From positions 1-43,163 of the forward strand of contig CADABS010000014.1 of assembly GCA_902786245.1 (NCBI GenBank): a stretch of DNA of 43,163 bases, read 5' to 3'. Position numbers and translations under genes: made by a program. Below are positions 36,052 to 43,065 of this stretch, in pieces. The notes beneath the pieces were generated by a model that had not been told where the DNA came from, searched no databases, and worked only from the letters and a program-made list of their open reading frames with translations. The number at the start of each line of letters is the position of its first letter. Within the stretch, counting starts at the first letter, position 1. Source of the stretch: an uncultured Erysipelotrichaceae bacterium. Its GTDB lineage: Bacteria > Bacillota_I > Bacilli_A > Erysipelotrichales > Erysipelotrichaceae.

Positions 36052-37219
36052 CATCTGCCGGTGTCTGTACATTTCTCAAAACAGACCAGGCTGTTTCCTG
36101 CAGCAATAAACAACAGCCTGCATCTGTATGCATAAACTGTTCAATCTCATTTCCATGACTGCCAAAGTATAAAACAAGCATGTTTTCACGCAGTTTCAGA
36201 CAGATGGAAATATCACTGTTTCCGCACTTGACCAGATAATCTGTCAGATACAGCATCAGAGTACTGATATCCGCTTCCTTAATACCGGTCAGGTCGGAAA
36301 GATTTGTTTCGAACCTGATATCTGCGTCCGGGTACAGAAGTTTCATCTGTTCAGCAGCTGTTTGAAAAAAGCCGGAAAGATATGATTTCTGACGGGCTGT
36401 GATCTGATCGATTTCTTTGAGCAGCTGTGCAACAGCCGGTTCACCGCACAATGAAGTATTCCTGAGTGCTGCTGCCGAATGGAGCAGATTATGTCTGATC
36501 CGGAGTTCTTCATTTTTCTGCCTGCAGAAACCATCCGATGCTTTCCGGATGACGGACAGACAGTTTTCAATTGCCCGGATATGCTGTTTCTGCTTTTCTT
36601 TCAGGCAGAAATCATATGCAATCATAACTGCAGCCACAGCAATCAGCGGGGAATACAGACCTGCGAAATGGACATTGGTATCCGGCGATCTGTGCATTCT
36701 TTCAAGAAAAACCTGAAACAGAACACAGACTGCTGCAATCAGGCAGACAGACAGATTCCCGGGTGTTTCCAGAATATCTTTCAGCATGACTTTGCTGAAA
36801 AGATAAACCGACAGTATTTTCATAATCAGTTCCGGAACCAGAGCAATCTGCCCATAATGCGCCGCAATACCCGCGGGCACCATCACAGCAACCGATGTAC
36901 TAACCTGATCAACGCTGTTCACAGTCAGATAAACGAGCATACTGATCAGCATGGCTCTGCCATATGTTGTTTTCAATACAGCTTTTTCATACAGAGCTGT
37001 CGGTAGAAGAAAGAAAAACTGCATGTAAAGTGAATACAGCGAGACCGCACCGGGATCAGTCAATGACGGATCAAAACGCCACAGAACTTCACAGAGAAAA
37101 GCATTACCCAGAATCAGCAGCACTGAGAAAATCAGAATCCTTTTGCCGCTCAGGCGTTTTGCACATATGCCCGGAAGAATAAACGGTATTATTCGCAGCG
37201 ATAATAACTGTGTCATCAT
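36023..37219 (-). CDS. AgrC-like membrane sensor kinase with degenerate ATP-binding domain
   Basis: The 398-residue protein has about six membrane helices in residues 28-205, a coiled linker, a histidine box IRHNLLHS (histidine 243), and a GHKL-like C-terminal domain. This is the layout of AgrC/FasB-type sensors that pair with LytTR regulators. The ATP-binding part is abnormal: where such kinases have two asparagines in the N box, this one has tyrosines (324 and 328, in LMLYLTDYLVKC), and the glycine-rich G boxes are not recognisable (GNEIEQFMHTDAGCCLLLQ). It may therefore not phosphorylate itself, or may act as a phosphatase or ligand-gated scaffold. The ATG overlaps the regulator's stop by four bases. 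No AgrB or AgrD peptide gene is nearby. Confidence 0.85.
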   Translation of the reverse strand: MMTQLLSLRIIPFILPGICAKRLSGKRILIFSVLLILGNAFLCEVLWRFDPSLTDPGAVSLYSLYMQFFFLLPTALYEKAVLKTTYGRAMLISMLVYLTVNSVDQVSTSVAVMVPAGIAAHYGQIALVPELIMKILSVYLFSKVMLKDILETPGNLSVCLIAAVCVLFQVFLERMHRSPDTNVHFAGLYSPLIAVAAVMIAYDFCLKEKQKQHIRAIENCLSVIRKASDGFCRQKNEELRIRHNLLHSAAALRNTSLCGEPAVAQLLKEIDQITARQKSYLSGFFQTAAEQMKLLYPDADIRFETNLSDLTGIKEADISTLMLYLTDYLVKCGNSDISICLKLRENMLVLYFGSHGNEIEQFMHTDAGCCLLLQETAWSVLRNVQTPADAGILLTLKS

Positions 37220-37896
37220 TGCAGGACCCTCCGTATAAATTCAAGCTGTATTACTGACCTCATTCTCCTGCTCGCAAAGAGAAGAGTGCCGTCCGTCAAA
37301 GTGATTCTGTCTTCGTCGATGGAATGTATATGATATAGATTGACCAGTTGTGACCGGCTGATCATGCACATATATGCAGGCATTTCATCCTGCAGTTCAC
37401 GCAGTGATTTTTCCAGCACCTGAAAACATTGATGTTCTGCTGTATATACGTACATTCTTCTGTTTTCCATCGATACATACAGTATTTTCATCGGATGCAC
37501 ACGTGTATCGCCATTCTTTGTCCGAAGCAGAAAGGTATCCGCAAAATACAGATAATGAATCTTCCTCATTCTTTCTGCCAATTGTTCATCACTGTCATTC
37601 TTGTCCAGAAAACCGATCACCTTATATCCGAAAGCATCTTTGGAACGGGCTGCCTGGATACTGGTAAATATCACATAAGATGCACGCGGTATCAGAAACG
37701 CAAATGAATCAATCATGTCCGTTTCTCCGATATATACATCACAGAGAAGAAGATCGCAGTGCGCGCATTCCTGAAGGAAGCATTCAGCATTTTCATATGT
37801 CCTGATCTCAGCATTTCCGAAGACAGAACTGCATATTGTTTTCAGTTTTTCAGCATCCTGTCTGCTGTCTTCAAGTATCGCAATCGTCTCATTCAT
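37216..37896 (-). CDS. LytTR-family response regulator (AgrA-like)
   Basis: The 226-residue protein has a receiver domain (residues 1-115) with the acidic pair E9-D10, phosphoacceptor aspartate 53 in LLLCDVYIG, the threonine-serine in VIFTS and the lysine in GFLDKN, so it looks competent for phosphorylation. The C-terminal LytTR domain (about 125-222) has ILYVSMENRRMYVYT, FQVLEKSLRELQDEM, ISRSQLVNLYHI and DGTLLFASRRM, typical of this DNA-binding fold. I start it at 37896, eight bases after GGAG. LytTR regulators usually control secretion, bacteriocin or virulence genes; the flanking lipoproteins are the obvious candidate targets here. Confidence 0.93.
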   Translation of the reverse strand: MNETIAILEDSRQDAEKLKTICSSVFGNAEIRTYENAECFLQECAHCDLLLCDVYIGETDMIDSFAFLIPRASYVIFTSIQAARSKDAFGYKVIGFLDKNDSDEQLAERMRKIHYLYFADTFLLRTKNGDTRVHPMKILYVSMENRRMYVYTAEHQCFQVLEKSLRELQDEMPAYMCMISRSQLVNLYHIHSIDEDRITLTDGTLLFASRRMRSVIQLEFIRRVLQ

Positions 37897-37921
37897 ATCT
37901 GCCTCTCCTTCTTCAAAATAC

Positions 37922-37927
37922 ATAATA
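37922..37927 (-). promoter_or_regulatory. Candidate -10 of the regulator-kinase operon
   Basis: TATTAT on the minus strand lies 25 bases before the regulator start, downstream of the terminator at 37987-38008. No acceptable -35 is visible 17 bases upstream, which would fit an activator-dependent promoter, though this is weak evidence. Confidence 0.4.
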
Positions 37928-37986
37928 CCTGCAGGCTGAGCAATTGCCTCCGTCTATTCGGTCAGAATAACTATCCAGCGGTATTG

Positions 37987-38008
37987 AAAATCCCGCATCA
38001 TGCGGGAT
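37987..38008 (-). terminator. Terminator after lipoprotein paralogue B
   Basis: A perfect hairpin, ATCCCGCA with TGCGGGAT and a 3-base loop, is followed on the minus strand by TTTTC. It separates the lipoprotein gene from the regulator-kinase operon. Confidence 0.85.
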
Positions 38009-38067
38009 CATTCATGTTCAGATTGCTGTAATATGTCTTCTCTGCCTGATTGGTGCAGATTCGTTTA

Positions 38068-38808
38068 TCATGCAAGAATTGCAATCACCTCATCAAGGTT
38101 TTCCCATACACCGGTGAAATTATTCAGAACAAGTCTTCTTTCCAGATCAACTTCCCGCAGACCTCCCTGCAGGCCGCAGATCGGATATCCGCCGATGATT
38201 GCGGACATTTCAGAAGGTTCAAAGAAGGCGAGATATGTTTTCCCTGATTCAATGAAAATATCATCAATTGCATCCTCATATACATATTCCGGAATTGCTT
38301 TGCCCGCTTCTTTCATAGCGTTAAGCCGTTTTTCAAGTGAGGATTCATCTCTGCCGGCCGCATAGTCTTCCCATGTACCGATTCCGCCGAACCTTGTAAA
38401 TGTATATTCCTGTCCGGGTTCCAGTTCTCCGTCTTTGTACACCTCAATTGTTTCAAACCGGCCATATGTATAGATAGAACCATGCATGTCACGCGGTTCA
38501 AAATAGGAACTTGTTCCGTCAATACTGCAGACCTTGATCAAAGCGACAGACGTACTGTATTCTGCCAGCTTATCCGGGTGATAATTGTCATATGCAAGAG
38601 AAACAGCCATTAGGGCTTTCATCACATTGTCATCATTCCATATATCAGACTGCAATTCCACAGGCACTGACTGTTCCGGCTGAACCGCATTTGTTTCTTC
38701 CGTTTCATCAGAAACTGCATTCTGCATAGTTTCCGGCACTTCCATGGCATGCACACAGCCGCACAATGCAAATAATGCACAGAATGCTGTAATCATATTC
38801 CTTTTCAT
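38068..38808 (-). CDS. Lipoprotein, paralogue B of the kinase-linked pair
   Basis: Unrecognised 246-residue protein, paralogous to the one at 35169-35894. It has a signal with a lipobox ending ALCGC (cysteine at about residue 18), an acidic linker, and a domain sharing SIDG, IYTYGRFE, GQEYTFTRFGG, DYAAG, the SLEKR stretch and the C-terminal LNNFTGVWE. It ends in a clear terminator and lies upstream of the regulator gene in the same orientation. I choose the ATG at 38808 because GGAGG lies eight bases upstream; a GTG three codons earlier overlaps that site. A fossil of a kinase 3' end lies 240 bases upstream, matching the kinase-lipoprotein order of copy A. Confidence 0.8.
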   Translation of the reverse strand: MKRNMITAFCALFALCGCVHAMEVPETMQNAVSDETEETNAVQPEQSVPVELQSDIWNDDNVMKALMAVSLAYDNYHPDKLAEYSTSVALIKVCSIDGTSSYFEPRDMHGSIYTYGRFETIEVYKDGELEPGQEYTFTRFGGIGTWEDYAAGRDESSLEKRLNAMKEAGKAIPEYVYEDAIDDIFIESGKTYLAFFEPSEMSAIIGGYPICGLQGGLREVDLERRLVLNNFTGVWENLDEVIAILA

Positions 38809-39027
38809 CGTATTCACCTCCGTATTTATCTGATTACTGATAAAGCTGATCGATTTCGCTGTTATCTGTTAATTGGATCGTATTCACTGATTTCGGCATA
38901 CTGCAGGAACACATGGCACTGTAGGGTGACAGGTATAAATCCAGTTCTTTGATAGAGTTTTATCATTTTTTATCAGAATACTTCATTGATGTAAACATTC
39001 GTTGTCTAAACGGTCAGGTATACGTCT

Positions 39028-39082
39028 GAACGGACGCTGCAGCCGCTGTCCGGTCATGATTTCAGTGCCGGAAGAATTTCTG
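39028..39082. repeat. 55-bp direct repeat, copy B (fossil kinase 3' end)
   Basis: Matches 35997-36051 at 49 of 55 positions. In the frame of the kinase it would read EILPALKS and stop, compared with GILLTLKS in the intact kinase, so it is a leftover of a second kinase gene. It lies 13 bases beyond the ATPase stop codon. The remaining gap to lipoprotein B (38809-39027) shows no gene. Confidence 0.85.
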
Positions 39083-39095
39083 TTCAGAAGCAGGT

Positions 39096-40400
39096 TCAGT
39101 CCTTCAGGCAGAGGAACGGTATGACTTTTACTCCTCCTGATGTAGTGTATGCCATCGGTGCATTCGCACAGATCACAATCAGAGAACTTGGCTCCCGGTA
39201 AATTACACCAGGATGCTCAGGGTTGTTTAATGCTTTTTCATTGTGTTCTCTGATCAGTTCTTTAAAACGAAGAAGATTTCTTTCCGCAGCCGGAATTGAA
39301 TTTGTCCCGGTTTTGATTTCAATAAGCGCATATCTTCCGTCTTCCAGCTCATAAACCGCGTCAGCCTCCAGACCTGTATCATCTCTGTAGTGTTTCACCT
39401 TTGCATGATGCGCTTCCGCAAATGCAAGCAGATCTCTCAGAACAAGGTTTTCAAACAGATGTCCGAAAACATCCAGATCATTTATAAAATACTCCGGTGA
39501 AATGCCCAATGCCGCAGCCGCAATAGAAGGATCCACAAATATATGCTTTTTTGCCGCACGGATTGCAGTTTTAGATCTTAACTGCGGCATCCACGCATCG
39601 ATATCATGGATAACGTACAGCTGTTCAAGAGCGCTGACATAACTGGTCAGCGTAGGATCAGTAACACTCTGTGTGGCCTTCACATCCGCATAAATAGCTG
39701 TCTTTTTCGCAAGTGTTGCCGCATTTCTCGCGTACGACTGCAAAAGTATTCTGGCGGTTTCGGGATTACGGTCTACATGATCGATCGTGCTGATATCTTT
39801 CGAATAAATCTGCCGGAAATAGTCTTTGGCAATTTCCAGTTTCCCTTCTCTGTCTTTGATTGACAGACATCTCGGCCATCCTCCGCGGCAGATTATATCA
39901 AACAGATCTTCCAGTTTTCCGGGATTCAGTGCCGCAGGTTCATACGACTGATTATCGAGAATTTCAGTCAGCGATACTCCGCCATTTGAGTCTCCGCTTT
40001 CCCAGGCAGTCATAGGATACATCCTTAGAGTTGTAATGCGGCCGGTCCCGGTATGCGGCGTTTCTGTTTTTCTGCTTGTTGAACCGGTAAGATAATAGCT
40101 TCCCACAGTTTCCGGATGATCATCACAGTCTTTTCTGATTGCACCCCAGATTTTAGGTGCGTCCTGCCATTCATCAAAAAGAATCGGCTTCTCATTTCTG
40201 AAAAACAATGTAGGCGCTGTATCCGCAATCTGCAGATAACCGTCCCGTCTTTCTTCATCCTGAAACTCAATCAGTGTTTTGCAGCGTTCTGTGCAGGTTC
40301 GTGTCTTTCCGCAGCCTTTCGGTCCTGTGATATGAATTGCATTGAATGCTTTCACTCTTCTGTCAATTACCTGGTCTGCTAATCTTCTGATATATTTCAT
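39096..40400 (-). CDS. DUF4143-type AAA ATPase
   Basis: The 434-residue protein belongs to the dispersed bacterial/archaeal ATPase family with an N-terminal AAA domain and a C-terminal DUF4143 domain. Walker A is GPKGCGKT (residues 26-33), the Walker B region is PILFDEWQDAP, the sensor region is YYLTGSTSRK, and the C-terminal half has DPSIAAAALGISPEYF, LFENLVLRDLLAFA and the nuclease-like TGLEADAVYELEDGRYALIEIK. That last segment, D then E-x-K, resembles a PD-(D/E)xK core. The cellular role of the family is not established; it is patchily distributed and probably spread by transfer. AGAGG lies six bases before ATG. It replaces the body of a lost kinase gene. Confidence 0.88.
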   Translation of the reverse strand: MKYIRRLADQVIDRRVKAFNAIHITGPKGCGKTRTCTERCKTLIEFQDEERRDGYLQIADTAPTLFFRNEKPILFDEWQDAPKIWGAIRKDCDDHPETVGSYYLTGSTSRKTETPHTGTGRITTLRMYPMTAWESGDSNGGVSLTEILDNQSYEPAALNPGKLEDLFDIICRGGWPRCLSIKDREGKLEIAKDYFRQIYSKDISTIDHVDRNPETARILLQSYARNAATLAKKTAIYADVKATQSVTDPTLTSYVSALEQLYVIHDIDAWMPQLRSKTAIRAAKKHIFVDPSIAAAALGISPEYFINDLDVFGHLFENLVLRDLLAFAEAHHAKVKHYRDDTGLEADAVYELEDGRYALIEIKTGTNSIPAAERNLLRFKELIREHNEKALNNPEHPGVIYREPSSLIVICANAPMAYTTSGGVKVIPFLCLKD

Positions 40401-40447
40401 GGTTTTCCTCTTTCGCTTTCATTGTTTATTGCATTTTATTGATTTCG

Positions 40448-40562
40448 GCAGTTTCATTTTATCATTTTCGGCATTTTTATTTTAGTAATTTCTGCATTTT
40501 CATTTTATTAATTTCGGCATTTTCATTTTATTAATTTCGGCATTTTCATTTTAGCTTTTTCG
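40448..40562. repeat. Five tandem 23-bp repeats upstream of the ATPase gene
   Basis: Units at 40448-40470, 40471-40493, 40494-40516, 40517-40539 and 40540-40562; the third and fourth are identical (GCATTTTCATTTTATTAA then TTTCG) and the others differ at a few bases. A degenerate sixth copy continues to about 40431. On the minus strand every unit contains a TAAAAT or similar -10-like hexamer. There is no gene in 40401-40605. Confidence 0.9.
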
Positions 40563-40574
40563 GATTTTAAATTG

Positions 40575-40602
40575 AAAAGCGGAACATCAACAATTCCGCT
40601 TT
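40575..40602 (-). terminator. Terminator of the ogt-capA-trmD operon
   Basis: On the minus strand AAAGCGGAA pairs perfectly with TTCCGCTTT around a 9-base loop, followed by TTCAATTT. It lies four bases after the trmD stop. Confidence 0.88.
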
Positions 40603-40605
40603 GTG

Positions 40606-41322
40606 TTACTCGTTATTTATTTGTCTGATATACTCCTGCTCTTCTTCATCCGGTTCTCTTATTTCCAGCAGATCCGGTCTGTACCGCATAGTCAGACGCA
40701 GAGATTCCTTCTTCCGCCATATACGGATCTTTTCGTGATTCCCGGAAAGAAGCACCGAAGGAACTTCTTTGCCTTCATAGACGGCAGGCTTTGTATACTG
40801 CGGATATTCCAGACGGTCATTCTCAAAGGATTCGTCCTCTGAACTTCCTTCCCGCAGAATACCTTCTTTCAGCCGGATCAGGGAATCCATGATGACCATC
40901 GCCGGCAGCTCACCGCCGGAGAGTACATAATCACCGATGGAAATGCATTCATCTGCTTCTTCAATAATTCTCTGATCCAGTCCTTCATAATGTCCGGCAA
41001 TCAGGATCAGATGATCCGCTGTCATCAGCCGTCTGGCAGTTTTCTGCACAAAGGTATTTCCCGCCGGTGTCAGAACAATGACATGGCTCTGTTCTGTACG
41101 GATTCTGTTCAATACCGGCAGTACCGCATCACAGCGGATGACCATCCCGTTTCCCCCGCCATAGGGAGATTCATCGATATCCCGGTAGCTGCCCTGTACA
41201 TATTCCTTAATATCCATGATTTCAATTTCCGCAATCTGTTTTTTCAATGCCCTCTGTACCAGAGGCGAACAGAGAAAACCGTCAAACATCTGCGGAAACA
41301 TCGTCAGAACAGATATTTTCAT
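40606..41322 (-). CDS. trmD: tRNA (guanine-37-N1) methyltransferase
   Basis: SPOUT-class enzyme that methylates G37 next to the anticodon, preventing +1 frameshifts. The 238-residue protein has the family landmarks MFPQMFDGFL, ESPYGGGNGMV, the AdoMet knot segments LTPAGNTF, AGHYEGLDQRI and SIGDYVLSGGELPAMV, and the catalytic-domain LEYPQYTKPAVYEGKEVP. Length is normal. Its ATG shares a base with the capA stop (TGATG). In most Firmicutes trmD lies in rpsP-rimM-trmD-rplS; here it ends an ogt-capA-trmD operon instead. Confidence 0.97.
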   Translation of the reverse strand: MKISVLTMFPQMFDGFLCSPLVQRALKKQIAEIEIMDIKEYVQGSYRDIDESPYGGGNGMVIRCDAVLPVLNRIRTEQSHVIVLTPAGNTFVQKTARRLMTADHLILIAGHYEGLDQRIIEEADECISIGDYVLSGGELPAMVIMDSLIRLKEGILREGSSEDESFENDRLEYPQYTKPAVYEGKEVPSVLLSGNHEKIRIWRKKESLRLTMRYRPDLLEIREPDEEEQEYIRQINNE

Positions 41323-42578
41323 CAGAATCCGCCGATCTGAATGGTATCATCCATGGACAGTACGACGCCCTTCATCCTCTCATACAGTTCCGTGCATCCC
41401 GGCAGCATCCCCTCATCAATCTGGGAGAACGGAACGACTTCGATATTCAGCCAGGTCGGTTCACCGAATGTATAGATCAGATCTGCTTTGGCATCAGAGA
41501 TTTCGATGGAACTCTGCGATCCCTTTGTCCGCTTGGTAATTGTGCAGGCACCCATCATGCCGACAAGACTGTCTCCCCACTGGGCAGAGATCATATTTCC
41601 CATCGCATAATAGCACAGCGTCTTGTGTCCGTTGATCCACTGCACCGGCTGAATGACATGGGGATGATTGCCGATAATGATATCCGCACCGGCATCCGAA
41701 AGCTGCTGTGCCAGTGTGATCTGTTCCTCCGACGGATACATCTGGTATTCCACACCCCAGTGGATTGCCATGATGACAAGATCTGCCATCTCATCTGCTC
41801 TTCTGACCTGGTCAAGCATCTCTTCTTCATGTCCTTCATACCAGTTGATCATATAGGACTTTCCGCCCGGTTCATTCATGCCGTTGATCGAGAACGTCCA
41901 TGACAGGAATGCGTAGGTAATGCCGTTGATCTCATGGATTTCGATTTCATCCCGTTCTTCCTGGGACATATTCGTGCCTTCCATGACAACGCCTTCCTGC
42001 GACTTCCAGAAGTTCCAGGAATTGATAATTGCCTGCTCACCGAAGTCAGCCGTATGATTGGTTGCCGTGGAAACAAGATTGAATCCTTCTTCGACCATAT
42101 CCCGTCCGAATTCCTGGGGACTGTTGAACACCGGGTAGCTTGCCAGACCCAATTCCGTTCCGCCCAGAATCGTTTCCTGATTGTAGTAGCGCAGATCATA
42201 ATTCCGTGCAATCGCACCGATCCTGCTGACCATATGATTGAAATCATAGCCGTTGTATCCGGTATAGATTTCCGCCGACTGATAGACTGCACCATGCACC
42301 AATCCGTCGCCGACCATAAATAAAGTCGCGCTGGTTGTCGTCTCCGGCGCATTTTCATCCACCGGTTCCTCTGCAGTTTCTTCCGGCACGGTTTCAGCCG
42401 GTTCTTCCGTATTTGCGGTTTCCCCTGTTTCTGTCTGTTCCTGGACAGGTTCATTATCTGCGTCTGCTGTTTTCTTTCCGATCTTTGCAATTGCAATCCA
42501 GACCAGGCTGCAGACAGCCAGCGCACCGCAGATCACCGCAATCAGTCTCCCTGTTCTCAGTTTTCTTTTCTTTGCCAT
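41322..42578 (-). CDS. CapA-family (PGA_cap) extracytoplasmic metallophosphatase-like protein
   Basis: The 418-residue protein has an N-terminal membrane helix (LIAVICGALAVCSLVWIAIA), an acidic threonine- and glutamate-rich linker (about 38-85), and a PGA_cap domain related to calcineurin-type phosphoesterases. Landmarks are LFMVGDGLVHG, YYNQETILGG, STATNHTADFGEQA, IMAIHWGVEYQ and IIGNHPHVIQPVQW. Family founders act in poly-gamma-glutamate capsule synthesis, but many homologues occur, as here, without capBC, so capsule production cannot be claimed. It overlaps ogt by 22 bases and trmD by one. Confidence 0.88.
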   Translation of the reverse strand: MAKKRKLRTGRLIAVICGALAVCSLVWIAIAKIGKKTADADNEPVQEQTETGETANTEEPAETVPEETAEEPVDENAPETTTSATLFMVGDGLVHGAVYQSAEIYTGYNGYDFNHMVSRIGAIARNYDLRYYNQETILGGTELGLASYPVFNSPQEFGRDMVEEGFNLVSTATNHTADFGEQAIINSWNFWKSQEGVVMEGTNMSQEERDEIEIHEINGITYAFLSWTFSINGMNEPGGKSYMINWYEGHEEEMLDQVRRADEMADLVIMAIHWGVEYQMYPSEEQITLAQQLSDAGADIIIGNHPHVIQPVQWINGHKTLCYYAMGNMISAQWGDSLVGMMGACTITKRTKGSQSSIEISDAKADLIYTFGEPTWLNIEVVPFSQIDEGMLPGCTELYERMKGVVLSMDDTIQIGGF

Positions 42579-43024
42579 ATCTTCCCCTCGATTTCCAGCA
42601 ATGCCTTTTTCTTATCCAGTCCGCCAGCATATCCGGTCAGACTTCCGTTTTTCCCGATAACTCTGTGACATGGAACAAGTATCATGACCGGATTCTGATT
42701 GCATGCCATGCCGACGGCCCTGTACGCCTTCGGCCTTCCGGTCTGCTCAGCAATTTCACCATAGGTGCGCGTTTCCCCATACGGTATTTCACATAACGCG
42801 TTCCATACCTGTTTCTGAAACGGTGTCCCCTGCAGATCCAATGCAAAATCAAATGAATGAACATTTCCCCGGAAATATGATTCCAGCACATTTTTGAGTG
42901 AAACCATCCGGTCATTCAGTTCTGTTTCCTCTTCCTCACAGAAATACAGTTTCCTGATTCCCGTACCGCTCATTTCAACATGTATATTCCCCAATGCTGT
43001 GCGCATTACACCATGCTCAGTCAT
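42557..43024 (-). CDS. ogt: Methylated-DNA-protein-cysteine methyltransferase
   Basis: Suicide repair protein that removes alkyl groups from O6-alkylguanine by transferring them to its own cysteine. The 155-residue protein has the active site VPCHRVIG (cysteine 119), the recognition helix segment TYGEIAEQTGRPKAYRAVGMACNQNP and the final GYAGGLDKKKALLEIE. Length fits Ogt. No Shine-Dalgarno sequence precedes the ATG at 43024, and an extended -10 lies only six bases upstream, which fits a leaderless transcript; an in-frame ATG at 43006 also lacks a site. First gene of ogt-capA-trmD. Confidence 0.95.
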   Translation of the reverse strand: MTEHGVMRTALGNIHVEMSGTGIRKLYFCEEEETELNDRMVSLKNVLESYFRGNVHSFDFALDLQGTPFQKQVWNALCEIPYGETRTYGEIAEQTGRPKAYRAVGMACNQNPVMILVPCHRVIGKNGSLTGYAGGLDKKKALLEIEGKIWQRKEN

Positions 43025-43030
43025 ACGGTC

Positions 43031-43039
43031 ATTCTAACA
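43031..43039 (-). promoter_or_regulatory. Extended -10 of ogt placed for a leaderless transcript
   Basis: TGTTAGAAT on the minus strand ends six bases before the ogt ATG, with no good -35 visible. It lies between the group II intron 3' end and the gene, about 27 bases from the intron boundary. Confidence 0.45.
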
Positions 43040-43065
43040 CAATCCGGAGTATTCTTACGGTTCCA

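Noticed and set aside
36023-37923. A classical agr quorum-sensing locus
   Set aside because: No AgrB-like peptidase or AgrD-like propeptide gene could be found between or beside the regulator and sensor, on either strand.
38870-38950. LytTR-type direct repeats upstream of lipoprotein B
   Set aside because: CAGT-containing ninemers are present on the minus strand but their spacings (18 and 14) do not match the roughly 21-base period known for LytTR regulators.
40448-40562. CRISPR array
   Set aside because: The 23-bp units abut directly with no unique spacers, and no cas genes are nearby.
41322-42578. Poly-gamma-glutamate capsule locus
   Set aside because: Only the CapA-like gene is present; capB and capC are absent and neighbours are ogt and trmD.
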